A stretch of 64,000 nt of DNA from Lentimonas sp. CC4. Its GTDB lineage: Bacteria > Verrucomicrobiota > Verrucomicrobiia > Opitutales > Coraliomargaritaceae. The notes under the pieces are model-generated. The model was not told the DNA's origin, did not search any database, and saw only the letters and a program-made list of their open reading frames with translations. Positions 1-8,551 of this stretch are shown piece by piece; the first letter of the stretch is position 1; each line of letters starts with the position of its first letter. The stretch spans positions 434,001 through 498,000 of the forward strand of contig NZ_CACVBO010000002.1 of the NCBI RefSeq assembly GCF_902728235.1, in the 5' to 3' direction. A program made the position numbers and the translations under genes.

Positions 1-402
1 AATATAGTTAGAATCAAAAGCTGCATCGTTTACTGTTTGATAGGAGCTGCTTAAGGATGACGTAATATCATCAAAATCTTCGTTGCTAAACGCACTTGTG
101 TTATCCGCGACGAGAACTCGAAAGTCCAATTCAGGGAGTCCTGATTGTGCTTCGTAGACAAAAATCTCTGGCCCACTTATATCGGAGAGTGAGAATGTAA
201 GGTCAAAGAAACCATTACCGAGACCGCCCCAATTAACACCTCCATCATTCCCTTCAACTAGACTATCTGGAGAGCCTTCGTATACGATGTCCCCTGTCGC
301 AGTTCCATTATAAGCGATATTTGTAAGGTCTGCATAAAAAACCGAACCTGTTGCCGTAAACATCGGTATCAGTGAGGTTAAAATTGGGATTATTATTTTC
401 AT
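1..402 (-). CDS. Partial secreted protein, C-terminus beyond window
   Basis: An open frame runs from an ATG at 400-402 (minus strand) to the window edge without a stop, giving 134 residues. The N-terminus is a short hydrophobic signal-like segment (MKIIIPILTSLIPMF) followed by an extracellular-type, Asn/Gly/Asp-rich sequence with no Cys. The composition resembles the PEP-CTERM proteins elsewhere in this window, but the diagnostic C-terminus is outside the window, so the class is a guess. A second ATG at 405-407 is in another frame and stops after two codons, which supports the start chosen. Function unknown. Confidence 0.6.
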   Translation of the reverse strand, partial: MKIIIPILTSLIPMFTATGSVFYADLTNIAYNGTATGDIVYEGSPDSLVEGNDGGVNWGGLGNGFFDLTFSLSDISGPEIFVYEAQSGLPELDFRVLVADNTSAFSNEDFDDITSSLSSSYQTVNDAAFDSNYI

Positions 403-430
403 TTCATTTTGCTGAACGTAGAGGATGAGC

Positions 431-480
431 ATAGATGAGCGCCAGCGAAATCTATTGTCTCACTCCGACTGGATCTACCA
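431..480. repeat. Direct repeat copy 1 flanking the small gene
   Basis: This 50-bp stretch matches 853-901 at roughly 37 of 50 positions. It shares the exact blocks ATAGATGAGCG and AGCGAAATCTATTG and a similar TCTGGATNTACCA end. It overlaps the stop codon of the small minus-strand gene. Confidence 0.7.
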
Positions 481-822
481 TACTTTTCTCCTAATGCTCT
501 CGATTTTCTGCCAGACCTCTGGATCAATGCCGCTCTCCCAGACACCTCCTAGCAGATTATTAAATTTTACGGACTGCCTCGCTTCTACGACCACTCGATC
601 AATAAATTGCTTTCCTTTTCTGTTCATCAGATCTTCGAGGGGGCCGGCGGCTAAGTTTGAAATGACCGTGTCATCACAGTCGGGGGAGTTTAGTGTTTCT
701 TTTATGAAATTCCATAGCGCCTCGGGATTACTACTGGTCAAGTCCATCACGTGATCTACAGCATCCCAATACTTATCGTCGTTGGTTTTTTGATAGCAGA
801 TCCAATCTTGGGGTAAATTCAT
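475..822 (-). CDS. Small DUF6869-like hypothetical protein
   Basis: A protein of 115 residues, acidic and Trp-rich, with no signal peptide or membrane segment, so probably cytoplasmic. The pattern of a WDAVDHVMDL helix, PEALWNFI and a conserved NLAAGPLEDLM block resembles the DUF6869 family; I recognise it by eye only. A GTG at 849 would add nine residues, but the ATG at 822 has a purine-rich stretch just upstream and is preferred. The gene lies between two imperfect 50-bp direct repeats, the first of which covers the stop codon. It has nothing evident to do with polysaccharide use and may be a mobile accessory cassette. Confidence 0.6.
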   Translation of the reverse strand: MNLPQDWICYQKTNDDKYWDAVDHVMDLTSSNPEALWNFIKETLNSPDCDDTVISNLAAGPLEDLMNRKGKQFIDRVVVEARQSVKFNNLLGGVWESGIDPEVWQKIESIRRKVW

Positions 823-852
823 TTTTCTTTCGTAGATCGTGGAGGCCACTCG

Positions 853-901
853 ATAGATGAGCGGAAGCGAAATCTATTGAGTGCGCCGTCTGGATATACC
901 A
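853..901. repeat. Direct repeat copy 2 flanking the small gene
   Basis: Second copy of the repeat at 431-480, in the same orientation and 422 bp away, just upstream of the small minus-strand gene. No integron-type core site or IS end is visible in it. Confidence 0.7.
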
Positions 902-1409
902 GAGGGCGGTGCCATCAGGCTCGGCGCTTCGGAGTGGTTGAGGTTCATTTCAGTGGGAATTTTTAGATTCGTTCAGAGTGGTTAGAATGTGGATTCATTC
1001 AATCACCTTTTTCCTGCCCGCTAAGATTCGCCAAGGAATCGCGAAGGGCTCTGATTCATACTTCGCGTCTTCTTCGCGCCACTTCGCGGGCAAATTTCAC
1101 TTTTTCATTTCTTCTGTATATCAGTATTATAAGTCCTTGTAGCTAATCTTTTGCTACAGGTTTTGTTCGGTGGATAGGATGATGAATAACTCGTTGGTGC
1201 AAGATATTTTAAGAACTTTTTGGTGGGCGAATGCGTTGCCGCTTGGCATTGAACGTTTTGGGGGATGAATAGCTTAAAATAGGAGGTTTGAGCTGAATTC
1301 TAAAAACTCTGACTAACGGATATTTTGCAGGGGGTATAAATGGCACAGACGATAGGGTCTAATGCTCATTTCGGGGCTACGTGTTTTACGCATCGCTTAC
1401 GTGGGATTC

Positions 1410-1461
1410 AAACCCCTTATTTCAATAGGGTGGCTGTCTGAAACCCCCTATTTTAATAGGG
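1410..1461. repeat. Two adjacent hairpin repeats
   Basis: Two similar units about 31 bp apart: an imperfect one at 1410-1430 and one at 1441-1461 holding the perfect palindrome CCCTATT-TT-AATAGGG. There is no U-tract and no gene immediately upstream, so a terminator role is not supported. Confidence 0.6.
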
Positions 1462-1934
1462 CTCAGAGGGTTGTTGTCAGCGCGCGTATAAGACTTCGTC
1501 TCACGCGTCTACGCTCCACGCGGCTTTGAAGTGCGAGTGGGAAGTGTTAGTGCGAACGAGACGTTCGATGAATCTTCGCGCTACGGCTGGGGCTTGGAGG
1601 CTTGTGCTCGGAGGCTTTGGATCGGTGGACAGACAGGACGGAGGTCTGCCGTAGATGGCGTCGCGTAAAAGACGATGTCTCACGCGATGGCAGCAATGTC
1701 TGTGTCACGGCTTTGGGAAAAACGAATTAGGTGTCTCACGGAGTCACGAAGCGCACAAAGCCAGAGGATTCGGAGGGGCTTTTTACTTATTTATTTATGG
1801 TTTTCTTGGAGCCCATTGCACGGTGCGGTCTTCCCAAGGAAAGCCCCTACGAAGGGAATCCTGAAAGCAGTTGTCTGGGCTTTGTGCCTTTGTGCCTTGA
1901 GCGTAGCGGGCGTGAGACTTCGCAGATGCAACGG

Positions 1935-2221
1935 GCCGAAACCAGTTCCTGGGTCCGCTACGCTTGGGGTCGGCGCTGGGGTTCTGTGCTGCGGTCTAAA
2001 GACTCGCGCTACGGCTTTGGTGCTTTGGCTCGGTGGCCGAAACCAGTTCCTGGATCCGCTACGCTTTGGCTCGGTGCTGGGGTTCTGTGCTGCGGTCTAA
2101 AGACTCGCGCTACGGCTTTGGTGCTTGGGGCGGTGGTCGAAACCAGTTCCTGGCTCCGCTACACTTTGGCTCGGTGCTTGGGATCTGTGCTGCGGTCTAA
2201 AGACTCGCGCTACGGCTGGGG
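1935..2221. repeat. Three tandem copies of a roughly 100-bp unit
   Basis: Units start near 1935, 2036 and 2136 (periods 101 and 100 bp). Each begins with CCGAAACCAGTTCCTGG or a close variant and ends with GACTCGCGCTACGGCT. The copies are nearly identical over most of their length. The third ends about 35 bp before the regulatory palindrome of the next gene. Confidence 0.85.
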
Positions 2222-2255
2222 CTCAGTGACGTGAGCGGGGTTGAATGCTTTGTTA

Positions 2256-2300
2256 TAGCGAATATGCGTGATTACGCATATTCGCTAGTTTTGGTATAGT
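2256..2300 (+). promoter_or_regulatory. Activator-type operator and -10 box for GH28 operon
   Basis: TAGCG-N6-CGTGA at 2256-2271 with TATAGT at 2295-2300; centre to -10 is 31.5 bp. The site overlaps a larger perfect inverted repeat (2257-2268 and 2275-2286, 12-bp arms). The gene starts only 14 bp after the -10 box, so the leader is very short. Confidence 0.6.
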
Positions 2301-2314
2301 TTTGCTTTGATTCC

Positions 2315-3763
2315 ATGAAATACCTCATCGCCCTATATCTTGCCACTTATCTCTCTGTGTTGTCTGTGAGCGCTACTGAGGCGACTCGCCCACTATTTGA
2401 TGTTCGAGAGTTTGGAGCCGTCGGAGATGGCACGACGCTGAATACCGTTGCGCTTCAGAGCGCCATTGACGCTTGCACTGAAGCAGGTGGCGGCATGGTT
2501 CGGATGCCAGCGGGACAGTATGTGACGGGCACTATTGAGCTTAAAAGCAACGTCACGCTGTCACTTGATTATGGTGCTGAGCTGTGGGGTAGCCAAAGGC
2601 AGCAGGACTATCCCACCGAGCACATGCGGCCTGCTCGTGAGGGGCAATCGCAATGCCTGCTTTATGCGGCGGATGCGACGAATATACGGCTTGAAGGTCT
2701 TGGCGTGATTAATGGCCGGGGCACTCCAGAGTTTTTTCCGAAAACCCGTGGCAAAGACAACCGTCCGCGCTTGATCCGTTTCGAAAACTGCAAGCAGCTG
2801 ACTTTCTCGGGGCTCACATACAAGAATCCAGCGTTTTGGGGCATTCACCTCGTGGATTGCCAGGACGTGCATTTCACTGGGGTGAAGATTCGGATGCGGA
2901 ACAACCACTACAACAATGATGCCATGGATCTCGATGGTTGCGAGGATGTGTTGATTGAGAACTGCGATATTGAAGCGGGGGATGACGGGATTTGCCTCAA
3001 GAGTTCTTTGAATCCCTGCCGTAACATCGTGGTGCGCGATTGTATCGTCAGCAGTAATACAGCTGCCGTTAAATTTGGCACGTCCTCTTATGGTGGTTTT
3101 ATCGATGTCGCTATCAGTAATTGCTATTTCTACGACTGCCCGATGGGAGCCATTAAACTGCAGTCTGTTGACGGTGGCCGATTGGAAAATATATCGATCT
3201 CACGCATCGTGATGGAGGAGGTCGGTTGCCCGATCTTTATTCGGCTCGGCAACCGTGGGAGTATTTTTGACAAAAATTCGTTTACTGGGGTGAAGCAGCC
3301 TGGCGCTGCCAAGCCGCGCAGGGGCAGTGTCGGGACACTCAAAAACATCCGGATCAGTGATGTGGTGGCGACAGTCACGATCGAAGATCGCGAAAAAGCT
3401 GCCACTGCGCACTACAAGAAGCTTAAAGTGGATACGACTCCGGGTGTGACTGATAAGGAGAAGGCCAAGTCCGGGCCAATTATGATTACAGGCATTCCTG
3501 GGCATTACATCGAAAATGTTGTGTTGGAGAATATTGAAATTTCCTATCCTGGGCATGGCACTGCTGCCGATGCCAAAGGCGTGGTGGCCGAAGACATTGA
3601 GCGCTATCCCGAGCAATTTTTCTTCGGGGTGCTTCCAGCATGGGGGGCGTATATTCGGCATGCTAAAAATGTGCAGTTTGACAACGTGACGCTGAGCACA
3701 CGCTTCGGCGATGCGCGTGAAGCAATCGTGACGGTCGATGTTGATGGCTTTGTTACAGACTAA
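2315..3763 (+). CDS. Secreted GH28-type glycoside hydrolase (polygalacturonase fold)
   Basis: A protein of 482 residues with a signal peptide (about 1-22). The N-terminal FDVREFGAVGDG block and the repeated turns that follow are typical of the right-handed beta-helix of GH28. Acidic motifs sit where GH28 has its catalytic Asp residues: NNDAMDLDGC (about 199-208) and AGDDGICLKS (about 220-230). The usual GHG motif is replaced by KFGTSSYGG, as in the paralogue at 62233. GH28 enzymes usually cleave galacturonic acid linkages by inversion; in a locus dominated by fucosidases and sulfatases the substrate may be a uronic acid or other sugar of a sulfated glycan (inference). It is first in an apparent operon with the next large gene, 21 bp downstream. 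Confidence 0.85.
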   Translation: MKYLIALYLATYLSVLSVSATEATRPLFDVREFGAVGDGTTLNTVALQSAIDACTEAGGGMVRMPAGQYVTGTIELKSNVTLSLDYGAELWGSQRQQDYPTEHMRPAREGQSQCLLYAADATNIRLEGLGVINGRGTPEFFPKTRGKDNRPRLIRFENCKQLTFSGLTYKNPAFWGIHLVDCQDVHFTGVKIRMRNNHYNNDAMDLDGCEDVLIENCDIEAGDDGICLKSSLNPCRNIVVRDCIVSSNTAAVKFGTSSYGGFIDVAISNCYFYDCPMGAIKLQSVDGGRLENISISRIVMEEVGCPIFIRLGNRGSIFDKNSFTGVKQPGAAKPRRGSVGTLKNIRISDVVATVTIEDREKAATAHYKKLKVDTTPGVTDKEKAKSGPIMITGIPGHYIENVVLENIEISYPGHGTAADAKGVVAEDIERYPEQFFFGVLPAWGAYIRHAKNVQFDNVTLSTRFGDAREAIVTVDVDGFVTD

Positions 3764-3784
3764 TGCTACCTTCCTCCGATTGAA

Positions 3785-6535
3785 ATGAATACGATTTGTT
3801 ATCTTCTGCTGCTAGTTTTACCAGGGCTGCTCTTCGCTATGTCAGAGCTTCAATTCGATCGTTCGGCTCGACCAGAAAAACTGGTGCTAGGCGATCAGGA
3901 GGTAATGTTGCCTGGTGCTTCGGGAGCCTTTACACTGCGTGATGCTGCTGGCAAAGAGGTGGCTCTCAGTCAGATCGAGACTAAGGGGAATGCGATCAAG
4001 GTTTCAGCCCCCAGCGGGTCGCCGAGTTTTACCTTTCAAATCGAGCCCTATCCGAATCATTTGGCGATTCATTTGCTAAACGCTCAGGGCATCGGAAACG
4101 GTCACGATTACAGTTTGAGTTTATCGCTCAATACGACCGATGTCGCTGCGTATACGCTCAATGATTATATGACGACCAATGCTGGGGATCGGCGCAGAAA
4201 CGACACCCAGTTAAACTGGCCCTACCTCTGGGCGTGGCCACGTCCGAACGGAACCCATGGCAGTGTCGTTCTCTACGATGGCACCCTCGAAGGGAGTGCT
4301 AGGGATGCGGTGTTAGCTGAAATCTGGTCGGTGCAGAGCAACGCGGGGCACATGGTGCGCCCTGCGGGACAACCGCGGTGGTCTGAGGCAGATGTATTGG
4401 CTTGGGTGCAGCGCTGGGTGGAGAAGTTTGAGACGATGGTGAATGTCTGCCTTGCGCCTGAGAGTGAGGAAGAACTCTATGAGATGACGGAGCGATTGGT
4501 CATTCCTCTTGGAGCCAGCCGAGTCTATATGTTTTCGACTCATTGGCGCGGCGAATACCATATTTTCGACATGACCAACGAAAGCGTGCAGGGAAAAGCC
4601 TTCCCTGAAGGCAAAGCATCTCTGCTGAAGTATTCCAATTATCTGGCGAAGCATGGTGCGCACTTACAACTGAAAAGTCTCGTCCCACACTTGGGGCGCA
4701 ATAACGAGCGCTACTTTTCGGAGTCCCATTGTGAGACTCGCTTCCTGAGTTGGGGCTCTGGGAAGTTGATCGAGGATATTGATACCAGTGCCACAACCAT
4801 CCTGTTTCAACCGGGTCCGGACTATGTTTGGGAACAGGAAAAGGGGTTTGTCCGCATTGGGATCGAGATCGTCCATACCGAGACAATCACGATTGATGCG
4901 AGCAGTGGGGTCTGGACGCTTTCAGGCTGTGAACGCGGATATGCTGGAACGTCTCCGCATGCGCACAAAGCTGGTGATGAGATCGTGGGCGTGCTGGATT
5001 CGTATAGCTTCTTTCATCATGCGGACGACTTTGGTCAGCCGAACAGTCTAGCAGAGGAAATACTCAATCCCTATGGGGACTTCCTGAATGAAATGAACGT
5101 CGGGCATCTGCATTTTGACGGCACCGGCCATAAAAAGGAAGCACCCTGGTATCTCCGCAATTACACCGACTACCTTTACAGTCGAGTCGATCAACCCGTC
5201 ACAGGAAGTGTTGTCGGCGGAGCCATGAAGGCCAATTTTGAGCGGGAGTTCAGTATCGCCGAACAGGCTCGAAAAGCCACAGGGTATTGGGGGATTCGGA
5301 TCGGACCTCGCCTTCACAACATGGGGAGAGGCGCCGAGAAGGCGCAGCGCAATTTTGCCCCGAATATGTTGGATATGCATTTTGATATCGCGGATCGAAT
5401 TTTGCTTGGCGGTCGCAGACCGAATTTTACTGGGGGGCGCAGTGGCGGCATTCTGACGATGAATATCCTCGAGGAGTATGGTTTCATGGATGAGGCGCTT
5501 GCGCTCTACAAAGATTGGGTCGTGCTGGCACCGGTGTATGATGATGCCGATGTCGAATACATTAAGACTCAAATGAAGAAACGCCGAGGCAGTAGTCACT
5601 ATGAAGGAGAGGATACTCTGGTGCTTAGTCAAAATGTTGCGGGTGACTACATCTATACGCCTCACCGAGTCATGGGGCGGACCTCAGGGGAAGATCCGCT
5701 CATTCACATCGACCAAGAATGGGGGTCAGTGCCGCGCTACCAGCAGATTAAAGCGGGCACGACCATGGAGCTACTCAATCCCTATGACGCACAGGAACCG
5801 CAAGTGGTGATCCGTATTGAGGAAAGCTCCGAGGCGCTGCAGGATCCCTTGGTTCGCTTGAACGATGGCGGCGGGCTTGCGGTCACTGGGGTGGTTCAAC
5901 CCGGCGAATACATGAAATTTGAAGGAGGCGACAGCGTGAAGGTCTATGATAGCAACTGGAACTTGAAGCACACCTTACCAGCAAATGCCCAGTCTTTCAT
6001 TTTCAAAAAGGGGAACAATACCGTCACCGTATCAGGTGGTAGTGGTGCTGCCACTACAGATCTCAAAACCCAGTTTATCACACGCGGCCCCGTGTATGTT
6101 CTAGAGACGAACAAACATCTCACAGGAAATCCAAGAAGGTCGGAGGGCATCAGTTATCAGGCCGAAGCGATGCAATTGAAGGGTTATCAAGTCGGTGAGA
6201 GCTCGTCCGCGGAGGGGGGGCAGTGTATTGCAACGACGGGGAGCGGTATTGCGTCTCAGGAATTTACTGGCGAAGCGGGCGTTTACACCATCGCAGTGTA
6301 TTATTTTGATGAGTCCGATGGGCAGAGTTCGTATGCACTGCGCGTGGATGGTCAGACGCACGACTCATGGATTGCCAATTCTCTACAAGGCACCACTCGG
6401 ATCGATGCGGCCTCGCTGGCTATTCGAGAAATTCAAGGCGTGTCGTTGAAACCGGGAGCGTTGATCGAGATTGGTTCGATCGCCAACGGTTCGGAATACG
6501 GAGCGATTGATCAGATTATCATCTTTAAGCAGTAG
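3785..6535 (+). CDS. Large secreted protein of unrecognised family, candidate glycan-active enzyme
   Basis: A protein of 916 residues with a signal peptide (MNTICYLLLLVLPGLLFA). I do not recognise the family. It is homologous along its length to the product at 10749. Shared blocks are a beta-rich N-terminus, a WRGEY motif, FPEGKASLL / FPAGKADLL, LASWGSG-like repeats, a GHLHFDG motif near residue 440, and LGGRRPNF / LGGRRPQF. The conserved acidic GHLHFDG and alternating strand/helix character of the middle suggest a barrel-type glycosidase, but this is inference. The last 125 residues (from about 790, YQAEAMQLK) look like a separate beta-sandwich carbohydrate-binding module, also present in the product at 13108. 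It follows the GH28 gene by 21 bp and is probably co-transcribed. Confidence 0.7.
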   Translation: MNTICYLLLLVLPGLLFAMSELQFDRSARPEKLVLGDQEVMLPGASGAFTLRDAAGKEVALSQIETKGNAIKVSAPSGSPSFTFQIEPYPNHLAIHLLNAQGIGNGHDYSLSLSLNTTDVAAYTLNDYMTTNAGDRRRNDTQLNWPYLWAWPRPNGTHGSVVLYDGTLEGSARDAVLAEIWSVQSNAGHMVRPAGQPRWSEADVLAWVQRWVEKFETMVNVCLAPESEEELYEMTERLVIPLGASRVYMFSTHWRGEYHIFDMTNESVQGKAFPEGKASLLKYSNYLAKHGAHLQLKSLVPHLGRNNERYFSESHCETRFLSWGSGKLIEDIDTSATTILFQPGPDYVWEQEKGFVRIGIEIVHTETITIDASSGVWTLSGCERGYAGTSPHAHKAGDEIVGVLDSYSFFHHADDFGQPNSLAEEILNPYGDFLNEMNVGHLHFDGTGHKKEAPWYLRNYTDYLYSRVDQPVTGSVVGGAMKANFEREFSIAEQARKATGYWGIRIGPRLHNMGRGAEKAQRNFAPNMLDMHFDIADRILLGGRRPNFTGGRSGGILTMNILEEYGFMDEALALYKDWVVLAPVYDDADVEYIKTQMKKRRGSSHYEGEDTLVLSQNVAGDYIYTPHRVMGRTSGEDPLIHIDQEWGSVPRYQQIKAGTTMELLNPYDAQEPQVVIRIEESSEALQDPLVRLNDGGGLAVTGVVQPGEYMKFEGGDSVKVYDSNWNLKHTLPANAQSFIFKKGNNTVTVSGGSGAATTDLKTQFITRGPVYVLETNKHLTGNPRRSEGISYQAEAMQLKGYQVGESSSAEGGQCIATTGSGIASQEFTGEAGVYTIAVYYFDESDGQSSYALRVDGQTHDSWIANSLQGTTRIDAASLAIREIQGVSLKPGALIEIGSIANGSEYGAIDQIIIFKQ

Positions 6536-6633
6536 CATCATTTTGAAGATCCCACTTATAGAAAGAGACCGCTCGCTTGGCTAAAACATCTAAGAAAGAG
6601 AAATCGCTGCGCTATTCATCATAGAGCAGCACA

Positions 6634-6649
6634 CCCCCCCCAAAAAAAA
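6634..6649 (+). repeat. C8-A8 homopolymer pair before a sulfatase start
   Basis: Eight C followed by eight A end two bases before the sulfatase ATG. The A tract may help translation initiation; such tracts are slippage-prone, so leader length could vary. Confidence 0.6.
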
Positions 6650-6651
6650 CA

Positions 6652-8481
6652 ATGAATCTTCTAAAACAATGCCTGTGTGCACTCGTGCTCTCGGCTTCGG
6701 TGCTGTATGCCGCGCCCAAGCCCAACGTAGTCATCATTCTAGCCGACGACCTAGGCTGGCAAGATCTGAAGTGCTATGATGTGGATGAGCCTTCGCCATA
6801 TGACTCGCCGTATCTGGATGCCTTTGCCGAGAAGGGTGTGATGTTTTGGCAGGCGTATTCGCCCGCGCCCACTTGTGCGCCTACGCGCTGCGCGATCATG
6901 AGCGGGAATCATCCGGCTCGCGCGCAGAAGACCCACGTGGTCGGTGGCAAGCCGCCGTCTGCACGGAGTAGTCGATCGCGGATGATGGACCCATGGTATA
7001 GCGGTCGTATGCCGGAGGATACCTTTACACTCGCTCGGGCGCTCAAGGCGAACGGTTATACCACTGGACATGCGGGCAAGTGGCACATCGCGATCGATCA
7101 CAGTGCCTTCCCGCAGCCCAAGGATGTTGGTTTCGACTACACTCGCTCTAGTCGAGGTGCGCACAGCGCGCGTGGCCTAGATAATCGACTGAAAGGGTTT
7201 GCTACCACGGCAGAGAATGACCCCTATCGCTTGGACGCGAATGGTTTTCCTTACCACCAGAATAATGAAGATGCGCTCACGTTTATCCGTGAGAATAAGG
7301 AGGATCCTTTCTTTCTCTACTACTGCACATGGCTGGTGCACTCACCGATCGTAACGCGTAACGAGGCTTTGCTGAAGAAGTATGCGGAGCGTATGGGAGT
7401 AGAGCCGACGCTCAAGAATGACAAGAGCATGCAGGGGCAGAAAAATCCCTTCTACGGGGCGATGGTGGAGTCGCTTGATTATTATGTAGGGCAGATCTTG
7501 AAGTATTTAGAAACGACGGAAGACCCACGCTGGCCGGGGCACATGCTGAGTGAAAACACTTATGTTATCTTTGCCTCTGATAACGGCGGTGTGAAAGGAT
7601 ACACCGACAATACCCCTTTGGATAAAGGTAAATCGTCCGCGAAAGAGGGGGGCACTCGCGTGCCAATGCTGATCGCGGGGCCTGGTATTTCCGCTGGCGT
7701 GCAATCGGATGTATTAGTGAACGGCCTCGACTTTTATCCGACCATTCTGGGGTTGACGGGGGCGACTCTGCCGAAGGACAAAAACCTCGATGGCTGTGAT
7801 CTCGCGCCGCTCCTTTTGGGCGACTCGCAAGACCCGACACTAGTGAAGTTTCCAGATGGTTCGGTGCGCGATAGCATGATGTGGCACTTCCCGCATGGTA
7901 GTGATCTCGAAAGCACATTGATCGCCGGAGACTATAAGCTGATTCATCACTATGATCACGTGAATAATGACGGAACACCCGAACTCGCGCTATACCAGCT
8001 TTACAAAACTGAGAATGGCAAAAAAGTGCGAGTGGATATTGAAGAAGCGAATAATATCGCCAATCAGATGCCTGAAAAATCAGCAGCGATGGATCAGCAA
8101 CTTGCGCAGATGCTGACGGAGATGCAGGCGAGCTATCCATACTACAACCCGACAAATAAAGGCCTCCCTGGGCAAGATGAGGTCTGCACCGTTCTATCTC
8201 ATAAAACGAAGGGCAATACGGTTGGTTTCGTGTTTAAGGAAAACGGCGCGAAGGTGGTGCGTGCGGACTTACTCTATACGCTGAACGGTGGCGATAAGCA
8301 TGAAGAATGGTTCCGAACTCCAGTTGCGCTGAATAGTAACAGCACCGCAGTGGTCGAACTGCCTGCTGGCACGACACACTATTACTTGAACTTGGTGGAT
8401 GAAAACGACTTTCTCGTGAGCTACCCTGAGATTACCAATCCAAAGGGCGGCTTCAACAGTCAGGCATTATCCGTAAAGTAA
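6652..8481 (+). CDS. Secreted type I sulfatase
   Basis: A protein of 609 residues with a signal peptide ending near AAPKPN. Sulfatase signatures: PNVVIILADDLGW, with the metal-binding Asp pair; the maturation motif C-A-P-T-R at Cys78, whose Cys would become formylglycine; GKWHI near 142; and ASDNGG near 308. The family hydrolyses sulfate esters with a calcium-dependent formylglycine site, here probably on a sulfated polysaccharide outside the cytoplasm. The PTCAPTR and ending PYYNPT/SHPGQD-like C-terminal part resemble the product at 18168, so the two are close relatives with an extra C-terminal beta domain. A gap of 116 bp separates it from the upstream gene; no clear palindrome of the regulon lies there, so it may be read through. 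Confidence 0.93.
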   Translation: MNLLKQCLCALVLSASVLYAAPKPNVVIILADDLGWQDLKCYDVDEPSPYDSPYLDAFAEKGVMFWQAYSPAPTCAPTRCAIMSGNHPARAQKTHVVGGKPPSARSSRSRMMDPWYSGRMPEDTFTLARALKANGYTTGHAGKWHIAIDHSAFPQPKDVGFDYTRSSRGAHSARGLDNRLKGFATTAENDPYRLDANGFPYHQNNEDALTFIRENKEDPFFLYYCTWLVHSPIVTRNEALLKKYAERMGVEPTLKNDKSMQGQKNPFYGAMVESLDYYVGQILKYLETTEDPRWPGHMLSENTYVIFASDNGGVKGYTDNTPLDKGKSSAKEGGTRVPMLIAGPGISAGVQSDVLVNGLDFYPTILGLTGATLPKDKNLDGCDLAPLLLGDSQDPTLVKFPDGSVRDSMMWHFPHGSDLESTLIAGDYKLIHHYDHVNNDGTPELALYQLYKTENGKKVRVDIEEANNIANQMPEKSAAMDQQLAQMLTEMQASYPYYNPTNKGLPGQDEVCTVLSHKTKGNTVGFVFKENGAKVVRADLLYTLNGGDKHEEWFRTPVALNSNSTAVVELPAGTTHYYLNLVDENDFLVSYPEITNPKGGFNSQALSVK

Positions 8482-8551
8482 GTGGGTGGGCTCCTCGGCG
8501 CTAGACACCGGATTCGAGTCCGTGCTATTGAATCTTTTCCGGCCTTCTTAC

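Larger units (their letters stand above)
902..2255. other. 1.35 kb non-coding, repeat-rich stretch
   Basis: No convincing gene. Open frames here have no family resemblance and run through repeats. It holds two adjacent small hairpins (1410-1461), a GC-rich area (1490-1900) with recurring CTCGCGCTACGGCT words, and three tandem copies of a roughly 100-bp unit (1935-2221). It looks like decayed or repeat-derived intergenic DNA. Confidence 0.6.

Noticed and set aside
475-901. Integron gene cassette with attC-like sites
   Set aside because: The direct repeats lack the core motifs of attC sites and no integrase is present; only the repeat pair itself is reported.
1020-1100. CGCGA-containing palindromic words as another operator
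   Set aside because: They belong to a repetitive TTCGCG-rich stretch, have no -10 box at the usual distance and no gene downstream.
1501-2234. Several overlapping open frames of 60-167 codons
   Set aside because: They run through the tandem repeats, have no family resemblance, no plausible start signals, and repetitive products; not called as genes.
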